Positions 7,261 through 16,329 of a stretch of 33,884 nt of DNA are shown here, one piece after another. The notes beneath the pieces are model-generated. The model saw nothing but the letters and a program-made list of their open reading frames with translations, had not been told where the DNA came from and searched no databases. The number at the start of each line of letters is the position of its first letter. Position 1 is the first letter of the stretch. The stretch spans positions 1 to 33,884 of the forward strand of contig CAZMRW010000042.1 in the NCBI GenBank assembly GCA_964568805.1, read 5' to 3'. The DNA comes from CAZMRW01 sp964568805 (lineage in GTDB: Bacteria; Pseudomonadota; Gammaproteobacteria; Methylococcales; Methylomonadaceae). The position numbers were made by a program, and so were the translations under genes.

Positions 7261-8952
7261 ATGAATAATGAGTTTAAAATTTCTTTTGAACTGACTGAAC
7301 AGGCCCTCATAAACTGGCTACACGAACTGTCGGTAGAACACAACGTCGACTCCTGCAAGCACCTGCTTGGCGTCCTGCAAGCATTTAAAACGATTAATAT
7401 AACCAGGCAGCAGCTCTTTAGTTTTTTAACTCAAATCAGCAGCGAACTGGATAGCATTGTCGAACAACTTGAAAAAACCTATCTGGATGCCGGATTCCCT
7501 CTGGAACCAGAAGAACAGATAAAAGCCGATCTTGTCACTCTCATTTATACCAGCCTGGCAGAAAATTGGGCTTCCCTTGGACGAAAATTATTAGAGCGGC
7601 ACAGTTCGGACAATCGGCTGGAAAAAGCAATGGCCTTTTACCTGTCTTTACAGGCTCTTGGCAAGGCTTTGTTAAATCAGGCGAAGGTTTATATGAAGCC
7701 CGACGAAGGTTTTTGGCTCAATTGTTATCAAATTTACAATATGGCTGAAGATGCAGGGCTCTTGGCGATCAAAACAGAGGCTGGAGAACGCACCATTAAC
7801 TCCACCTTTAAACATATCCTGATATTTGAATTATCGGATACTGGACAATACAGACCAAGGGAAATGAAAGCTATTTATTCGGCGTTAAAAGACATGTTAA
7901 CCGAGGTCGACATAAAAACAGACTGTAAGGACGATTCAATTCAAAATTTATGTGTCTTTAATCTAAATCAGGATCTGCGGCCTCATGAATTATTGGCTCC
8001 ACCCCGAAAAATTGACGCTGATGACCGCTTTATTTCGCCGTTGCCAGCCGCGAAGAATCTTCATCAATTTTTACAACAGGAATCCTCCCGGTATTCCGCA
8101 TTAAAATCGATCAACCACTCATTTTTTCAGCGAGCCATCAAATCACTCGGGCACACGCAAAAAAGAAAATTTAACAGGAAAAAAGAGCATTTCAGTATTA
8201 CCGGCATTGTCGGCTTTAATCAGGTGGCAAGTTATTTGTACAAATTGAATAACGTCAGTAAGGAGCCATTGAATCAAAAACCGAAACGGGACCCACGATT
8301 TGCCGGAAAATGGGAGGCGCCTGATCTCGATCTGGTGCCCATCGGCGAAGAATCGATACAGCAACTGGAAACCCAACTCAAGACAAAAAAATCAGATGAT
8401 TCCAGTATCTTAAAGATTATAAAAGTTAGCAGGGAACTTTCAAGCAACAGTAAAGTTTGGAATCCGATCGAAATTGAAAAAAATAATCTGGTCGAAACGA
8501 TTCCTACCGGAGAATTTCAAATCATCGATAGCAGCGCCCAAGGGTTTCTGGGTAGTTGGAAATCCCTGGATATAAAGGTTAGAATCGGCGATATCTTTGC
8601 CCTGCCTACTGCAAAAGGCGATAGGGTCGAGGTCGGATTGATTCGAAGAATCATCAGACCCACACGCGAAGACGTTTTTCTCGGCATCGAGATTATCGGC
8701 TTTGAGTCAGAAGCAGTTCGCATGTTCAGGCCGGAGCGGAAACAACAAATTTATTCGGCTATTCTGCTTCCCGGAATCCCGGCATTAAAGCAGGCGGACA
8801 GTATTATTTACAATACCAGCGATTTTTCTACGGGAGAGTTTGTCAATATTCGGCGCGGAAAAGAAAATCTCTCGTGCCGGCTTAATAAACTGATCAATGC
8901 TACTGCCGCCGTCAATCATATGGAATTGTATTTTAATTCCGAAACCCACTGA
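7261..8952 (+). CDS. Uncharacterised 563-aa protein with possible degenerate C-terminal PilZ domain
   Basis: I do not recognise the family of the long N-terminal part (about 1-400), which is helical, cytoplasmic-looking and without membrane segments. Toward the C-terminus, residues 415-495 read like a PilZ beta-barrel: D423-S-S-A-Q-G428 fits the (D/N)xSxxG motif, followed by GSW-type and GDIFALP strands, VEVGLIRRIIR, and FLGIEIIGFES, which resembles the closing PilZ strand. The RxxxR motif needed for classic cyclic-di-GMP binding is not visible ahead of it, so binding is doubtful. The start is supported by GGAG 8 bases upstream of the ATG; that GGAG lies in a small hairpin (7248-7260). It stands alone, 132 bases after lptG. 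Confidence 0.75.
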   Translation: MNNEFKISFELTEQALINWLHELSVEHNVDSCKHLLGVLQAFKTINITRQQLFSFLTQISSELDSIVEQLEKTYLDAGFPLEPEEQIKADLVTLIYTSLAENWASLGRKLLERHSSDNRLEKAMAFYLSLQALGKALLNQAKVYMKPDEGFWLNCYQIYNMAEDAGLLAIKTEAGERTINSTFKHILIFELSDTGQYRPREMKAIYSALKDMLTEVDIKTDCKDDSIQNLCVFNLNQDLRPHELLAPPRKIDADDRFISPLPAAKNLHQFLQQESSRYSALKSINHSFFQRAIKSLGHTQKRKFNRKKEHFSITGIVGFNQVASYLYKLNNVSKEPLNQKPKRDPRFAGKWEAPDLDLVPIGEESIQQLETQLKTKKSDDSSILKIIKVSRELSSNSKVWNPIEIEKNNLVETIPTGEFQIIDSSAQGFLGSWKSLDIKVRIGDIFALPTAKGDRVEVGLIRRIIRPTREDVFLGIEIIGFESEAVRMFRPERKQQIYSAILLPGIPALKQADSIIYNTSDFSTGEFVNIRRGKENLSCRLNKLINATAAVNHMELYFNSETH

Positions 8953-9290
8953 CAATTAATGAGCGCATAGAGGCCGGAAGCTCCGGTTGGCAAAGCAAAG
9001 ACAAAAAAGTTTTTGACACCATTCAGCATTTCCAAGGAATGAATCTGCAGGTATCAGCCAACCGGCGGATTTAGCGTAATCGCTTTGTTTATCTCGATTG
9101 AAATATCTGTTAGCATCACCCAGGTTTCGCACTTAAAACATCCTGCTGACTTACGCCTGATTTCCTAAGTGTTGAAGCGGATTTGAGAAATGGCTGTTTA
9201 AATCCTAACAAATATTAGTTTACATAGAATCGCCTCACTATGAATTCTAATTTATCATAATCAATGAGGTCACATTTTCGGGGAATTAAT
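8953..9290. other. Gene-free stretch before the DUF1097 gene
   Basis: 338 bases with stops in all frames and no RNA gene that I can recognise. A small inverted repeat CCGGA-AGC-TCCGG (8974-8986) follows the stop of the 563-aa gene, but it has no T-tract beside it. The stretch presumably holds the promoter of the DUF1097 gene, which I could not place with confidence. Confidence 0.5.
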
Positions 9291-9818
9291 ATGGACAAAT
9301 TAACAGCACTTTCATTAAGCATCGGCGGTCTGGCCGGGGTGGCAACTTTTCTGGCGGTAGGGCCTTTAAGCGGCTTTTTTTTCATTTGGGCGGCGACTAT
9401 TGCCTGGGCAGCTTATTTTGCCTTGGGTGCTGACGAGGCCGCATTAAAAAATACGATTGTTTGCGGGATTTTCGGCGTGATCATGGCCTGGTTAACCGCG
9501 ATTCTTCTCACAAACATCCCCCCCACGGCCGTGCTGGGATTTCCGGCTATGGCAGCAATTACCGTTACCGTTGCGGTTGTAGTGATGTGTCTGGGGGCCA
9601 GGATTCCTCAGCTTGCAGCCATACCCGCCAGTGTCTTCGGTTATTCGTCAACGTTTGCCTATCTGCTGCAAACTCCGGACAAACTGACTCAGGATACATT
9701 ACTTAGTGTTTCATTCAGCAATCCATTACTGGTCATTTCGGTTTCATTCGTTATCGGTACCTATTTCGGTAAATGGTCAGCCCAACTGAGTGCAAAATTG
9801 ACCGATGCAACCGAGTAA
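9291..9818 (+). CDS. DUF1097 family membrane protein
   Basis: 175 aa from the ATG at 9291, preceded by GGGGA with 6-base spacing; the frame is open to 9264 but the shorter start gives a normal N-terminus (MDKLTALSLS). Nearly the whole protein is hydrophobic, with about five TM helices: around residues 5-25, 27-45, 55-75, 80-105 and 140-160. The pattern of GPLSGFFFIWAATIAWAAYF and a second half rich in small residues matches DUF1097, inner-membrane proteins of unknown function. It is a single-gene unit convergent with glutamate dehydrogenase. Confidence 0.82.
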   Translation: MDKLTALSLSIGGLAGVATFLAVGPLSGFFFIWAATIAWAAYFALGADEAALKNTIVCGIFGVIMAWLTAILLTNIPPTAVLGFPAMAAITVTVAVVVMCLGARIPQLAAIPASVFGYSSTFAYLLQTPDKLTQDTLLSVSFSNPLLVISVSFVIGTYFGKWSAQLSAKLTDATE

Positions 9819-9908
9819 AATTGCTGCAAGATCGAAGAATCTCCAATACTAACCGATGATTTTCGAATATTTCTGTTCGGTCTGACAAATTGCCTGATGC
9901 GGTGTAAC

Positions 9909-9946
9909 GAAGTCCGGAAACGAAAGCGGCTTTTCCGCAGGACTTC
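9909..9946. terminator. Stem-loop between convergent DUF1097 and gdh genes
   Basis: GAAGTCC at 9909-9915 pairs with GGACTTC at 9940-9946, and GGAAA just inside the left arm can pair with TTTCC inside the right arm, leaving a small bulge and an 11-base loop. It lies in the 140-base gap between two converging genes, as expected of a bidirectional terminator. There is no clear run of T after either arm, so termination is an inference. Confidence 0.4.
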
Positions 9947-9958
9947 AGTTGCGCTTCA

Positions 9959-12900
9959 TCACGGCTGACTTTGGCTATGCCTGTCTAAATTACTGATCTG
10001 CGACGAATCCGTTGGCGCTACACACAACCTCTCCAATTCTTTTGACAAAACCAGATAGGGGAACAGGTTAACCGGTATAATGCTGGCTATGTCCTGATAA
10101 ACACGCCGGTACCGAGTTATTTTCCACTGTTCCGACAGCAAACCGAAATAGTCCGTACAAGAAGCAATTTGTCTCGAGAGGATGTTCTTGATCAAATGGC
10201 CAATCATATTTTTCATGTCTTCTTGCAGGCTAATCGCTACTTTACGTTCCCAGTAATCATGGCCGGTTAAATTGGCCAATCGTTCATAGATCTTGTCCAA
10301 TTCCAGAAAGGCCGTGATTTCATTGAACAACTTCAAGATGGTGACGAAATCCTCTGCTGTTTCAGAAGACAATGCAATGATGAACGGAAAATCATCCAGA
10401 CTGGCAAAAAATACCATTGTTTGTGCGAGTTCCACCGGTATCTCTGATTGTAGATAGTCAGCCAGCCGTTCTTTAACCTGGTCATTTTCGATACAATCAT
10501 GTTCCCTGAAATACTGCTCATAGTCTTTTAAATAACGTATGTAGCAGTTGACAGTCTCCTCATTCGGCCTAATGGACTTGCCATGCAGTAAAGCCCAGCG
10601 GCAGAATCCTGCCAGTGTGTTTTCAAGCTGTATCAGCAATTCATATTGTTTTTCCGCGGGAATTTTATTATCCAGAGCATAAATGCTTGCCCGTAACGAA
10701 TCACCATTCAGTACCCGATCAAAAGTCAGATAACACATCACATGATCGAGTTTATTTGGATTATCGCCATTGATATCGAGGTTTAAAAAGCTGCATCCTG
10801 CCTGATTAATGATTTTATTGCTGACAATCGTCGCTTTAATTTCATCGGCGAGAGGATGTCCGGAGAGATGCCCCTTAAACTGTTCAATGATCTGCTCCGG
10901 AAAATAGGCCTGTAAATAACAGCCGCAACACTCTTCCTGGAGCCAAGAAGACTGCTCCTGAATCAACTGGGTCAGGAACATTTTACCGGCAGCCATCAAC
11001 ACCGCAAGCTCTGGCCGAGTGAGTGTTTGTCCGGAGCGGGATAGAAGTTCTTTCGCTTGCGGAAATGATTCAACGCTTCTATCGAAACAACCGGCAGCTT
11101 CCAGACGTTCAGCCAACTGCAAAAAATCCGCCGGATTTGCCGGGCAACGAAGCTGTTCCAATGATAAACATAGGCTCTGAGCATAATTATCGGCCAATAC
11201 CAGCCGGCTTACTGCGTCAGTCATACTGATAAAGAGCTGTTGATAGTCGGCAATAATGTTTTTCTTTTGCAAACCGGTCAGCAGGATTTTTAAATTGACT
11301 TCATGATCAGACGTATCGACGCCGGCCGAATTATCGATTGCATCGGTATTGATCCTGCCTGCAAGTAAACTGAATTCGATGCGCGCTTTTTGGGTAAAGC
11401 CCAAATTGGCGCCTTCACCGACGACCTTGGCGCCCAAATTAACGGCATCCACCCGAACGTTGTCATTCGTTCTATCGCCGACATCTTCATGTTTTTCGGT
11501 GCTGGCTTTGACATAAGTACCGATACCGCCCAGCCATAATAACTCCACCGGCGCAGTCAGCAGATAACGGATCAGGGATTCTCCATCCAGTGATTTGTAG
11601 CGTATACCTAACCATTTTTTCAACTCGGGAGACATCGGAATATCCTTGGCCGAGCGTAAATAAACACCGCCCCCCTTTGAAATCAGGGTTCGATCATAAT
11701 CGTTCCAACTGGAACCCGGCAACTCGAACAATCGTTTGCGTTCGTTAAAGGGTCCTTCATGATCGGCCGGATTCGGATCGATAAAAATATGCTGTCCGCT
11801 GAAAGCCGCCTTTAACCGTATGGAGCGGGACAACAACATGCCATTTCCAAACACGTCGCCATCCATACTGCCAATACCTACGACAGTGAAGGCTTCATTC
11901 TGGATATCCTTGCCCGATTCCCGGAAATGACGTTTTACACATTCCCAGGCGCCGCGCGCGGTTATACCCAATGCTTTATGGTTGTAGCCGCGCGAACCGC
12001 CGCTGGCAAACGCATCGCCCAGCCAGAACTGATAGTTCTCGGAAATCGAATTGGCAATATCGGAAAACTGTGCAGTGCCTTTATCGGCCGCAACCACCAG
12101 ATAAGGATCGGTGTCATCAAAAGCGACGAGATGTTGGGGACGAACGACTTGATCGCCGCTGTAGTTGTCAGTCAAATCAAGCAGTCCTTTGATAAGGACA
12201 ATATAAGCTTTTTTTCCGGACTCCTTAAACGAGAGGTTCAAACTGTTTCCTTTTACGACAAAACCGCCCTTGGCCCCGGTGGGGATAATCAACGCATTTT
12301 TACTGATCTGGGTCTGCATCAAGTCCAGAATTTCAGTTCTGAAATCATCAGGACGATCGGACCAACGAATGCCGCCGCGGGAGACTTTACCGGCGCGAAG
12401 GTGAATGCCTTCCATATCGACAGCATGCACGTAAATTTCGTATTGAGGCTTGGGGACGGGCATATCGATAACGCCCAGACTATTGATTTTAAAAGCAATA
12501 AAATAGTCCTCCCGGCTACGGCGCATATGAAAATTACAACGCATCGTGGCATCGATGAGGTTAAAAAAGGTGCGCAAAATCCGGTCATCATTAATATCGG
12601 AAACCGACGCCATGCTATCCAGCAACTGCAACCGCAATGGAAACAGAGCCTGCTCTTCTCTGATAACCGGATCATCCCAATCGGAATTCGGCCGAAAACG
12701 CGCCTCGAAATATCTGAACAGACAAAGCGAGACATCCGGATTATGGATCAAGGCATGATGAATACTGGCTCTGGTTGTATGCAGTTCCAGTTGCAGATAG
12801 TAATTCCGGTAGGCCCTGAGAGCATCGACTGCCTGCCATTCCATACCGGTCAGGATGATCAGTTTGTTGAGCGCGTCATTTTCCACCCGTTCATCCATGA

Positions 12901-13345
12901 TCGCCTGGATTGCCTCCAGCATCCGCTTTTTAAATCGAGTGAAAACGACGCCATGGCTTTTCTGTGCTTTTATGGTAAAACTTTTTATATACAGGACTTC
13001 ACTGTTGACAGTGACAGTAAATTGCACCTGATCCATCACCCTTAAATGCATATTTTCCAGAACCGGTATGTATTCATCGAGAAAACGTTCCTGTTGGCTG
13101 TAAAAATGCAAACGGTAATGTTCAACGTTCTGGCACGGATTCAGCAAGCTGACACGTTGACAGTTGGCAACGGCGATCCGCTCGAGTTGCAGCATGTCTT
13201 TTAGGGCGTAACGCGGCGATACCAGATTTTGATAGAAATCCGTAAACAGCGGCCGGTATTTTTTCTGCAACTGGCGTCCGGCTTTATTGCCCAATGCCCT
13301 ATCTGTCAACCGCTGCAGGGACGCCAGCCAGGTTTTAGTAGACAT
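9959..13345 (-). CDS. NAD-dependent glutamate dehydrogenase, 115-kDa-like class
   Basis: Oxidatively deaminates glutamate to 2-oxoglutarate and ammonia with NAD. About 1128 aa, much shorter than the 1600-aa bacterial GDH_180 class and close to the 115-kDa class. The catalytic core is clear: VSRGGIRWSDRPDDFRTEIL (about 323-342), PTGAKGGF with the catalytic lysine near residue 361, then GIGSMDGDVFGNGML of the dinucleotide-binding domain, and GGIGTYVKAS. The N-terminal ACT-like regulatory regions of GDH_180 are largely missing; a long helical C-terminal domain remains. ATG at 13345 is used; a TTG two codons upstream (13351) has a better-spaced AGGG and could be the true start. It is transcribed in the same direction as the RsbW/RsbV-like genes, about 60 bases downstream. 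Confidence 0.9.
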   Translation of the reverse strand: MSTKTWLASLQRLTDRALGNKAGRQLQKKYRPLFTDFYQNLVSPRYALKDMLQLERIAVANCQRVSLLNPCQNVEHYRLHFYSQQERFLDEYIPVLENMHLRVMDQVQFTVTVNSEVLYIKSFTIKAQKSHGVVFTRFKKRMLEAIQAIMDERVENDALNKLIILTGMEWQAVDALRAYRNYYLQLELHTTRASIHHALIHNPDVSLCLFRYFEARFRPNSDWDDPVIREEQALFPLRLQLLDSMASVSDINDDRILRTFFNLIDATMRCNFHMRRSREDYFIAFKINSLGVIDMPVPKPQYEIYVHAVDMEGIHLRAGKVSRGGIRWSDRPDDFRTEILDLMQTQISKNALIIPTGAKGGFVVKGNSLNLSFKESGKKAYIVLIKGLLDLTDNYSGDQVVRPQHLVAFDDTDPYLVVAADKGTAQFSDIANSISENYQFWLGDAFASGGSRGYNHKALGITARGAWECVKRHFRESGKDIQNEAFTVVGIGSMDGDVFGNGMLLSRSIRLKAAFSGQHIFIDPNPADHEGPFNERKRLFELPGSSWNDYDRTLISKGGGVYLRSAKDIPMSPELKKWLGIRYKSLDGESLIRYLLTAPVELLWLGGIGTYVKASTEKHEDVGDRTNDNVRVDAVNLGAKVVGEGANLGFTQKARIEFSLLAGRINTDAIDNSAGVDTSDHEVNLKILLTGLQKKNIIADYQQLFISMTDAVSRLVLADNYAQSLCLSLEQLRCPANPADFLQLAERLEAAGCFDRSVESFPQAKELLSRSGQTLTRPELAVLMAAGKMFLTQLIQEQSSWLQEECCGCYLQAYFPEQIIEQFKGHLSGHPLADEIKATIVSNKIINQAGCSFLNLDINGDNPNKLDHVMCYLTFDRVLNGDSLRASIYALDNKIPAEKQYELLIQLENTLAGFCRWALLHGKSIRPNEETVNCYIRYLKDYEQYFREHDCIENDQVKERLADYLQSEIPVELAQTMVFFASLDDFPFIIALSSETAEDFVTILKLFNEITAFLELDKIYERLANLTGHDYWERKVAISLQEDMKNMIGHLIKNILSRQIASCTDYFGLLSEQWKITRYRRVYQDIASIIPVNLFPYLVLSKELERLCVAPTDSSQISNLDRHSQSQP

Positions 13346-13410
13346 GTCCAAAAGAGTGCCCTGCTGTTTGTTGATAATTCGGTATTATCATGACGATCCA
13401 TGTAGCAATT

Positions 13411-13836
13411 TCATTTCAGGTATTTGATGATTTCCAGAATATTGCAGTTTTCCTCCCGCGTATAACGGACCGTATCCATCAAAGTGCGGATCAGGAATAA
13501 ACCCATGCCCCCTTCTTTCGGATGGTCGAAATCAGGAATGGGCACCGTTTCCAGATCAAAGCCCTGGCCGTGATCATACACCTTGATATTTAATTCATTT
13601 TCTGTGATGTAAATGGTAATTCTGACGCTGTCTTTAGGATCGTTGTCTGTGGCATGTCGGATTGCGTTTGCGGTCGCCTCGGTCAACACCAAATTTAGAT
13701 GGTAAGCCAGAGCTTCGCGATCGCCGGAAAAATCCTCCAGTTCCTTCGCGATATGTTCACCGATACTTCCGATTAAATTCAGATATTTGGTCTGTGTCGG
13801 AATGATTACATCTACCTGAATCACTGAATTACACAT
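13411..13836 (-). CDS. RsbW-like anti-sigma factor, serine kinase (HATPase_c_2)
   Basis: 141 aa. GHKL-fold ATPase of the RsbW/SpoIIAB type: such proteins sequester a sigma factor or another target and phosphorylate a STAS antagonist. The N box (LNLVLTEATANAIRHA), G1 box (DHGQGFD) and G2 box (EGGMGLFLIRTLMD) are all present, so ATP binding is expected. The ATG at 13836 has AAAGGTGG upstream, overlapping the end of the STAS gene, 9 bases away, so the two are co-translated. No sigma factor or PP2C phosphatase is encoded nearby, so the target is unknown. Confidence 0.9.
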   Translation of the reverse strand: MCNSVIQVDVIIPTQTKYLNLIGSIGEHIAKELEDFSGDREALAYHLNLVLTEATANAIRHATDNDPKDSVRITIYITENELNIKVYDHGQGFDLETVPIPDFDHPKEGGMGLFLIRTLMDTVRYTREENCNILEIIKYLK

Positions 13837-13845
13837 ACACCACCT

Positions 13846-14190
13846 TTAATTCTCGTTATCAAAAACCTCATTTAAATCAGCGTATATTTCAAAGATTCTG
13901 TTTAAACGGGTTAACTCGAACATGGATAAAACCTGCTGCTTGCAGCACGCCAACGCAAGCTTTCCCGACTTGGCCGCCGCATTTTTATGCCCTGATAGCA
14001 AAGCGCCCAGGCCGGAACTGTCTATAAAGCGCACCTTTTCCAGCTGAACAACAATATTGACTTCACCCTGCTCTATTAAATGCAGTATAAATTCCTTTAA
14101 TGCACCGGAATTATGCGCATCAATTCTTTCCTCCTGGATGAAAAGAACACTAAAGCCGTTTATTTTTTCCAGTTTCAAGTTCATCGACAT
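13846..14190 (-). CDS. STAS-domain anti-sigma factor antagonist (RsbV/SpoIIAA-like)
   Basis: 114 aa. The STAS fold is read from the alternating beta-alpha pattern and the signature FIDSSGLGALL, with D57-S58-S59-G60; one of these serines, by analogy Ser58, is the phosphorylation site. The unphosphorylated form binds and inactivates the cognate kinase/anti-sigma factor, releasing its target. The gene precedes the RsbW-like gene by 9 bases, the usual antagonist-then-kinase order. There is a second in-frame ATG two codons downstream of the start. Confidence 0.92.
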   Translation of the reverse strand: MSMNLKLEKINGFSVLFIQEERIDAHNSGALKEFILHLIEQGEVNIVVQLEKVRFIDSSGLGALLSGHKNAAAKSGKLALACCKQQVLSMFELTRLNRIFEIYADLNEVFDNEN

Positions 14191-14602
14191 TTCTTATAAG
14201 GTAAAGTTTTTCAAAATTGTTAGGCAAACGCCATTGCCAAGCAGCTTTATTATATAGCCGGCCTAGCTTCACCGCGCACTTTTCTTTAACGACATTCAGG
14301 CGTTTAAAAAGATCACGTCAACGAACTGGCCCGGATGAGTCATGCCATCAAGATCGATCCATACCATCATACGGATATGCCGCAAAAGATCATGACTATG
14401 ACCACGTCAATTCCCGATTTATCAAGGATTTGATAATATATTGAAAAATATAATTAATTTATAATTCAATCAAGTCGATTTTTAAATTAGCGCTGCACTG
14501 GACTTTCTCGGATCAGCTGATTATCATTCAGTCGACACTGATTGATTATCCACGGTGTTACCGCTTACAACGATAATAAATAATAATGACGAGGAGTGTT
14601 TG
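14191..14602. other. Gene-free divergent region between the STAS gene and bcp
   Basis: 412 bases without a convincing gene. It should contain the promoters of the leftward STAS-RsbW unit and the rightward bcp gene. The section near 14430-14580 is strongly AT-rich. I saw a short inverted repeat GGCAA/TTGCC (14223-14238) but no tRNA, riboswitch or clear operator. Confidence 0.5.
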
Positions 14603-15100
14603 ATGTTAGAAAAAAACCAGATTGCACCCATGTTCAGATCAAGAAACCAAAATAATCAGTTGGTCAGCTTGACAGATTATGCCGGTGAAAAAAATATTGT
14701 TTTATATTTTTATCCCAAGGACGATACGCCCGGTTGCACGATAGAAGCAAACGATTTTACCAAGCTTGCCGATGAGTTTGCCAAATTGGATACCGTCGTT
14801 ATCGGGGTCAGCAAAGACAACTGCGAATGCCATGTCGACTTTATCAAAAAATATGATTTAAAAGTCGAATTACTGGCCGACACTAAAGGCGAACTCTGCG
14901 AAAGCTATGGCGTCTGGCGAGAAAGAGAAAAAAATGGCGTTAAAAGCATGGCCATTTTAAGATCCACGTTTATCATCGACAAAGAAGGTTTGCTTGCAGA
15001 TGTCATGTACGGCGTAACGCCTGAAGGGCATGCCGAAGAGGTCCTGGAAAAAATAAAAAATCTGGGTAAGGTTGACGAACCGATTGAAGAACCGGCATGA
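14603..15100 (+). CDS. bcp: Thioredoxin-dependent thiol peroxidase (Bcp/PrxQ)
   Basis: 165 aa from the ATG at 14603, preceded by GAGGAG; an upstream in-frame start at 14555 is not needed. Bcp/PrxQ reduces hydrogen and organic peroxides in the cytoplasm using thioredoxin. The active-site stretch FYPKDDTPGCTIEAND carries the peroxidatic cysteine C45. The usual resolving cysteine five residues later is Asn50, so this is not the standard intramolecular C45-C50 type; C74, C76 and C99 are other candidates. GVSKDN, LLADTKGELCESYGVW and STFIIDKEG are typical family segments. A short acidic tail (EPIEEPA) extends the C-terminus. Confidence 0.93.
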   Translation: MLEKNQIAPMFRSRNQNNQLVSLTDYAGEKNIVLYFYPKDDTPGCTIEANDFTKLADEFAKLDTVVIGVSKDNCECHVDFIKKYDLKVELLADTKGELCESYGVWREREKNGVKSMAILRSTFIIDKEGLLADVMYGVTPEGHAEEVLEKIKNLGKVDEPIEEPA

Positions 15101-15190
15101 TTTTACCATCGCAGGTCAAATAGCCGTGCTCTCTATCTCGCCGACTGCCGAGGTAGAGAGTGCAATAGTGTCGATATATGGCGGAAGTCA

Positions 15191-16162
15191 ATGGCCTATC
15201 CCATAGATAAAAAACTTGTCATTGCCGTCTCTTCGAGCGCCCTGTTCGATTTGGCGGAATCGGATCTCGTCTTTCGGGAACACGGTCCAAAGGCATATAA
15301 AGAATATCAGGAAGACCAGCTCAATGTGGTTCTGCAAAAAGGTGTGGCGTTTCCGTTTATACGCCGTTTTCTGAACATTAACGAGCGCTTTCCGAAACAA
15401 CAACCGGTGGAAGTGGTGCTCTTGTCAAGAAACTCGGCCACCACTGGCAGGCGTGTGTTTCGTTCGATCCGGCACCATGAATTAACGATATCCAGGGCGG
15501 CGTTTACCGAGGGAAAATCGCCTTATGCCTATATTCCGGCCTTCAACGCCTCCCTGTTTCTTTCGGCCAATGAAGAGGATGTTCAAAAAGCCATAGCGGC
15601 CGGTTTCCCGGCCGGTACGGTGTTGCCAACCGTAGTGTTCGACGATCCTGATGACATTGAACTGCGGGTCGCTTTCGATTTTGATGGCGTCATCGCCGAT
15701 GACGAAGCCGAAGCTGTTTACCGTCACGGCCAACTGGAGGGATTTCACCGGCATGAACATGACAAATCCCATATTCCGCACAATCCCGGCCCGTTGGCGA
15801 ATCTATTCACAAAATTGTCCATTCTGCAAAAACTGGAAGATAGCGCCGTTGAACATGACAGGAATTACCGGCGAGTCCTCAGAACCGCCATCATAACGGC
15901 CCGCAATGCGCCTGCTCACGAACGTGTCGTCACCACACTGGAAAGCTGGGGCGTCAGTGCCAATGAAACTTTTTTTCTGGGCGGCATGAAGAAAGACAGA
16001 ATTCTCTCCGTACTAAAACCGCATATGTTTTTTGACGACCAGAAAAGCCACTTGGAATATAAAGGCGGAGATATACCGATGGTTCATATCCCATTCGGGG
16101 TGGCCAACATCAACGCTGGCACTGAGAGTCAGCGCGACCCGGACAAACAACCGGCAACGTAA
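15191..16162 (+). CDS. 5'-nucleotidase of the cytosolic NT5C1A-like family
   Basis: 323 aa. Bacterial homologues of eukaryotic cytosolic 5'-nucleotidase I, which dephosphorylate nucleoside 5'-monophosphates such as AMP or IMP. The HAD-type nucleophile motif is FDFDGVIADD (D163-x-D165), later followed by the motif II/III-like segments TAIITARNAP and the acidic MFFDDQKSHLE. N-terminal VVLLSRNSATTGRRVFRSI and ISRAAFTEGKSPYAYIPAFN are family hallmarks involved in substrate recognition. It lies 90 bases after bcp in the same direction. Substrate preference cannot be read from sequence. Confidence 0.9.
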   Translation: MAYPIDKKLVIAVSSSALFDLAESDLVFREHGPKAYKEYQEDQLNVVLQKGVAFPFIRRFLNINERFPKQQPVEVVLLSRNSATTGRRVFRSIRHHELTISRAAFTEGKSPYAYIPAFNASLFLSANEEDVQKAIAAGFPAGTVLPTVVFDDPDDIELRVAFDFDGVIADDEAEAVYRHGQLEGFHRHEHDKSHIPHNPGPLANLFTKLSILQKLEDSAVEHDRNYRRVLRTAIITARNAPAHERVVTTLESWGVSANETFFLGGMKKDRILSVLKPHMFFDDQKSHLEYKGGDIPMVHIPFGVANINAGTESQRDPDKQPAT

Positions 16163-16329
16163 TCGGCTGGTTGACTACAAATTGCTTTATTCATTGTCTG
16201 AATAAGGTCAAAAAAATGCAAGACAGATATAATTAAGCTGCTTTAGTGTCACTTTGTAACACTTGTCTTTGCAGCTTATCTGAAAATCCAAATTTATGGC
16301 TATTTTTCATTACTAACATCCGGAGCACT

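Noticed and set aside
11927..13045. 372-codon open frame on the plus strand
   Set aside because: Antisense to the glutamate dehydrogenase gene across its conserved core; no ribosome site or recognisable domain.
14191..14602. Possible RNA gene in the AT-rich gap upstream of bcp
   Set aside because: Only short, weak inverted repeats; no cloverleaf, riboswitch core or terminator that I could draw.
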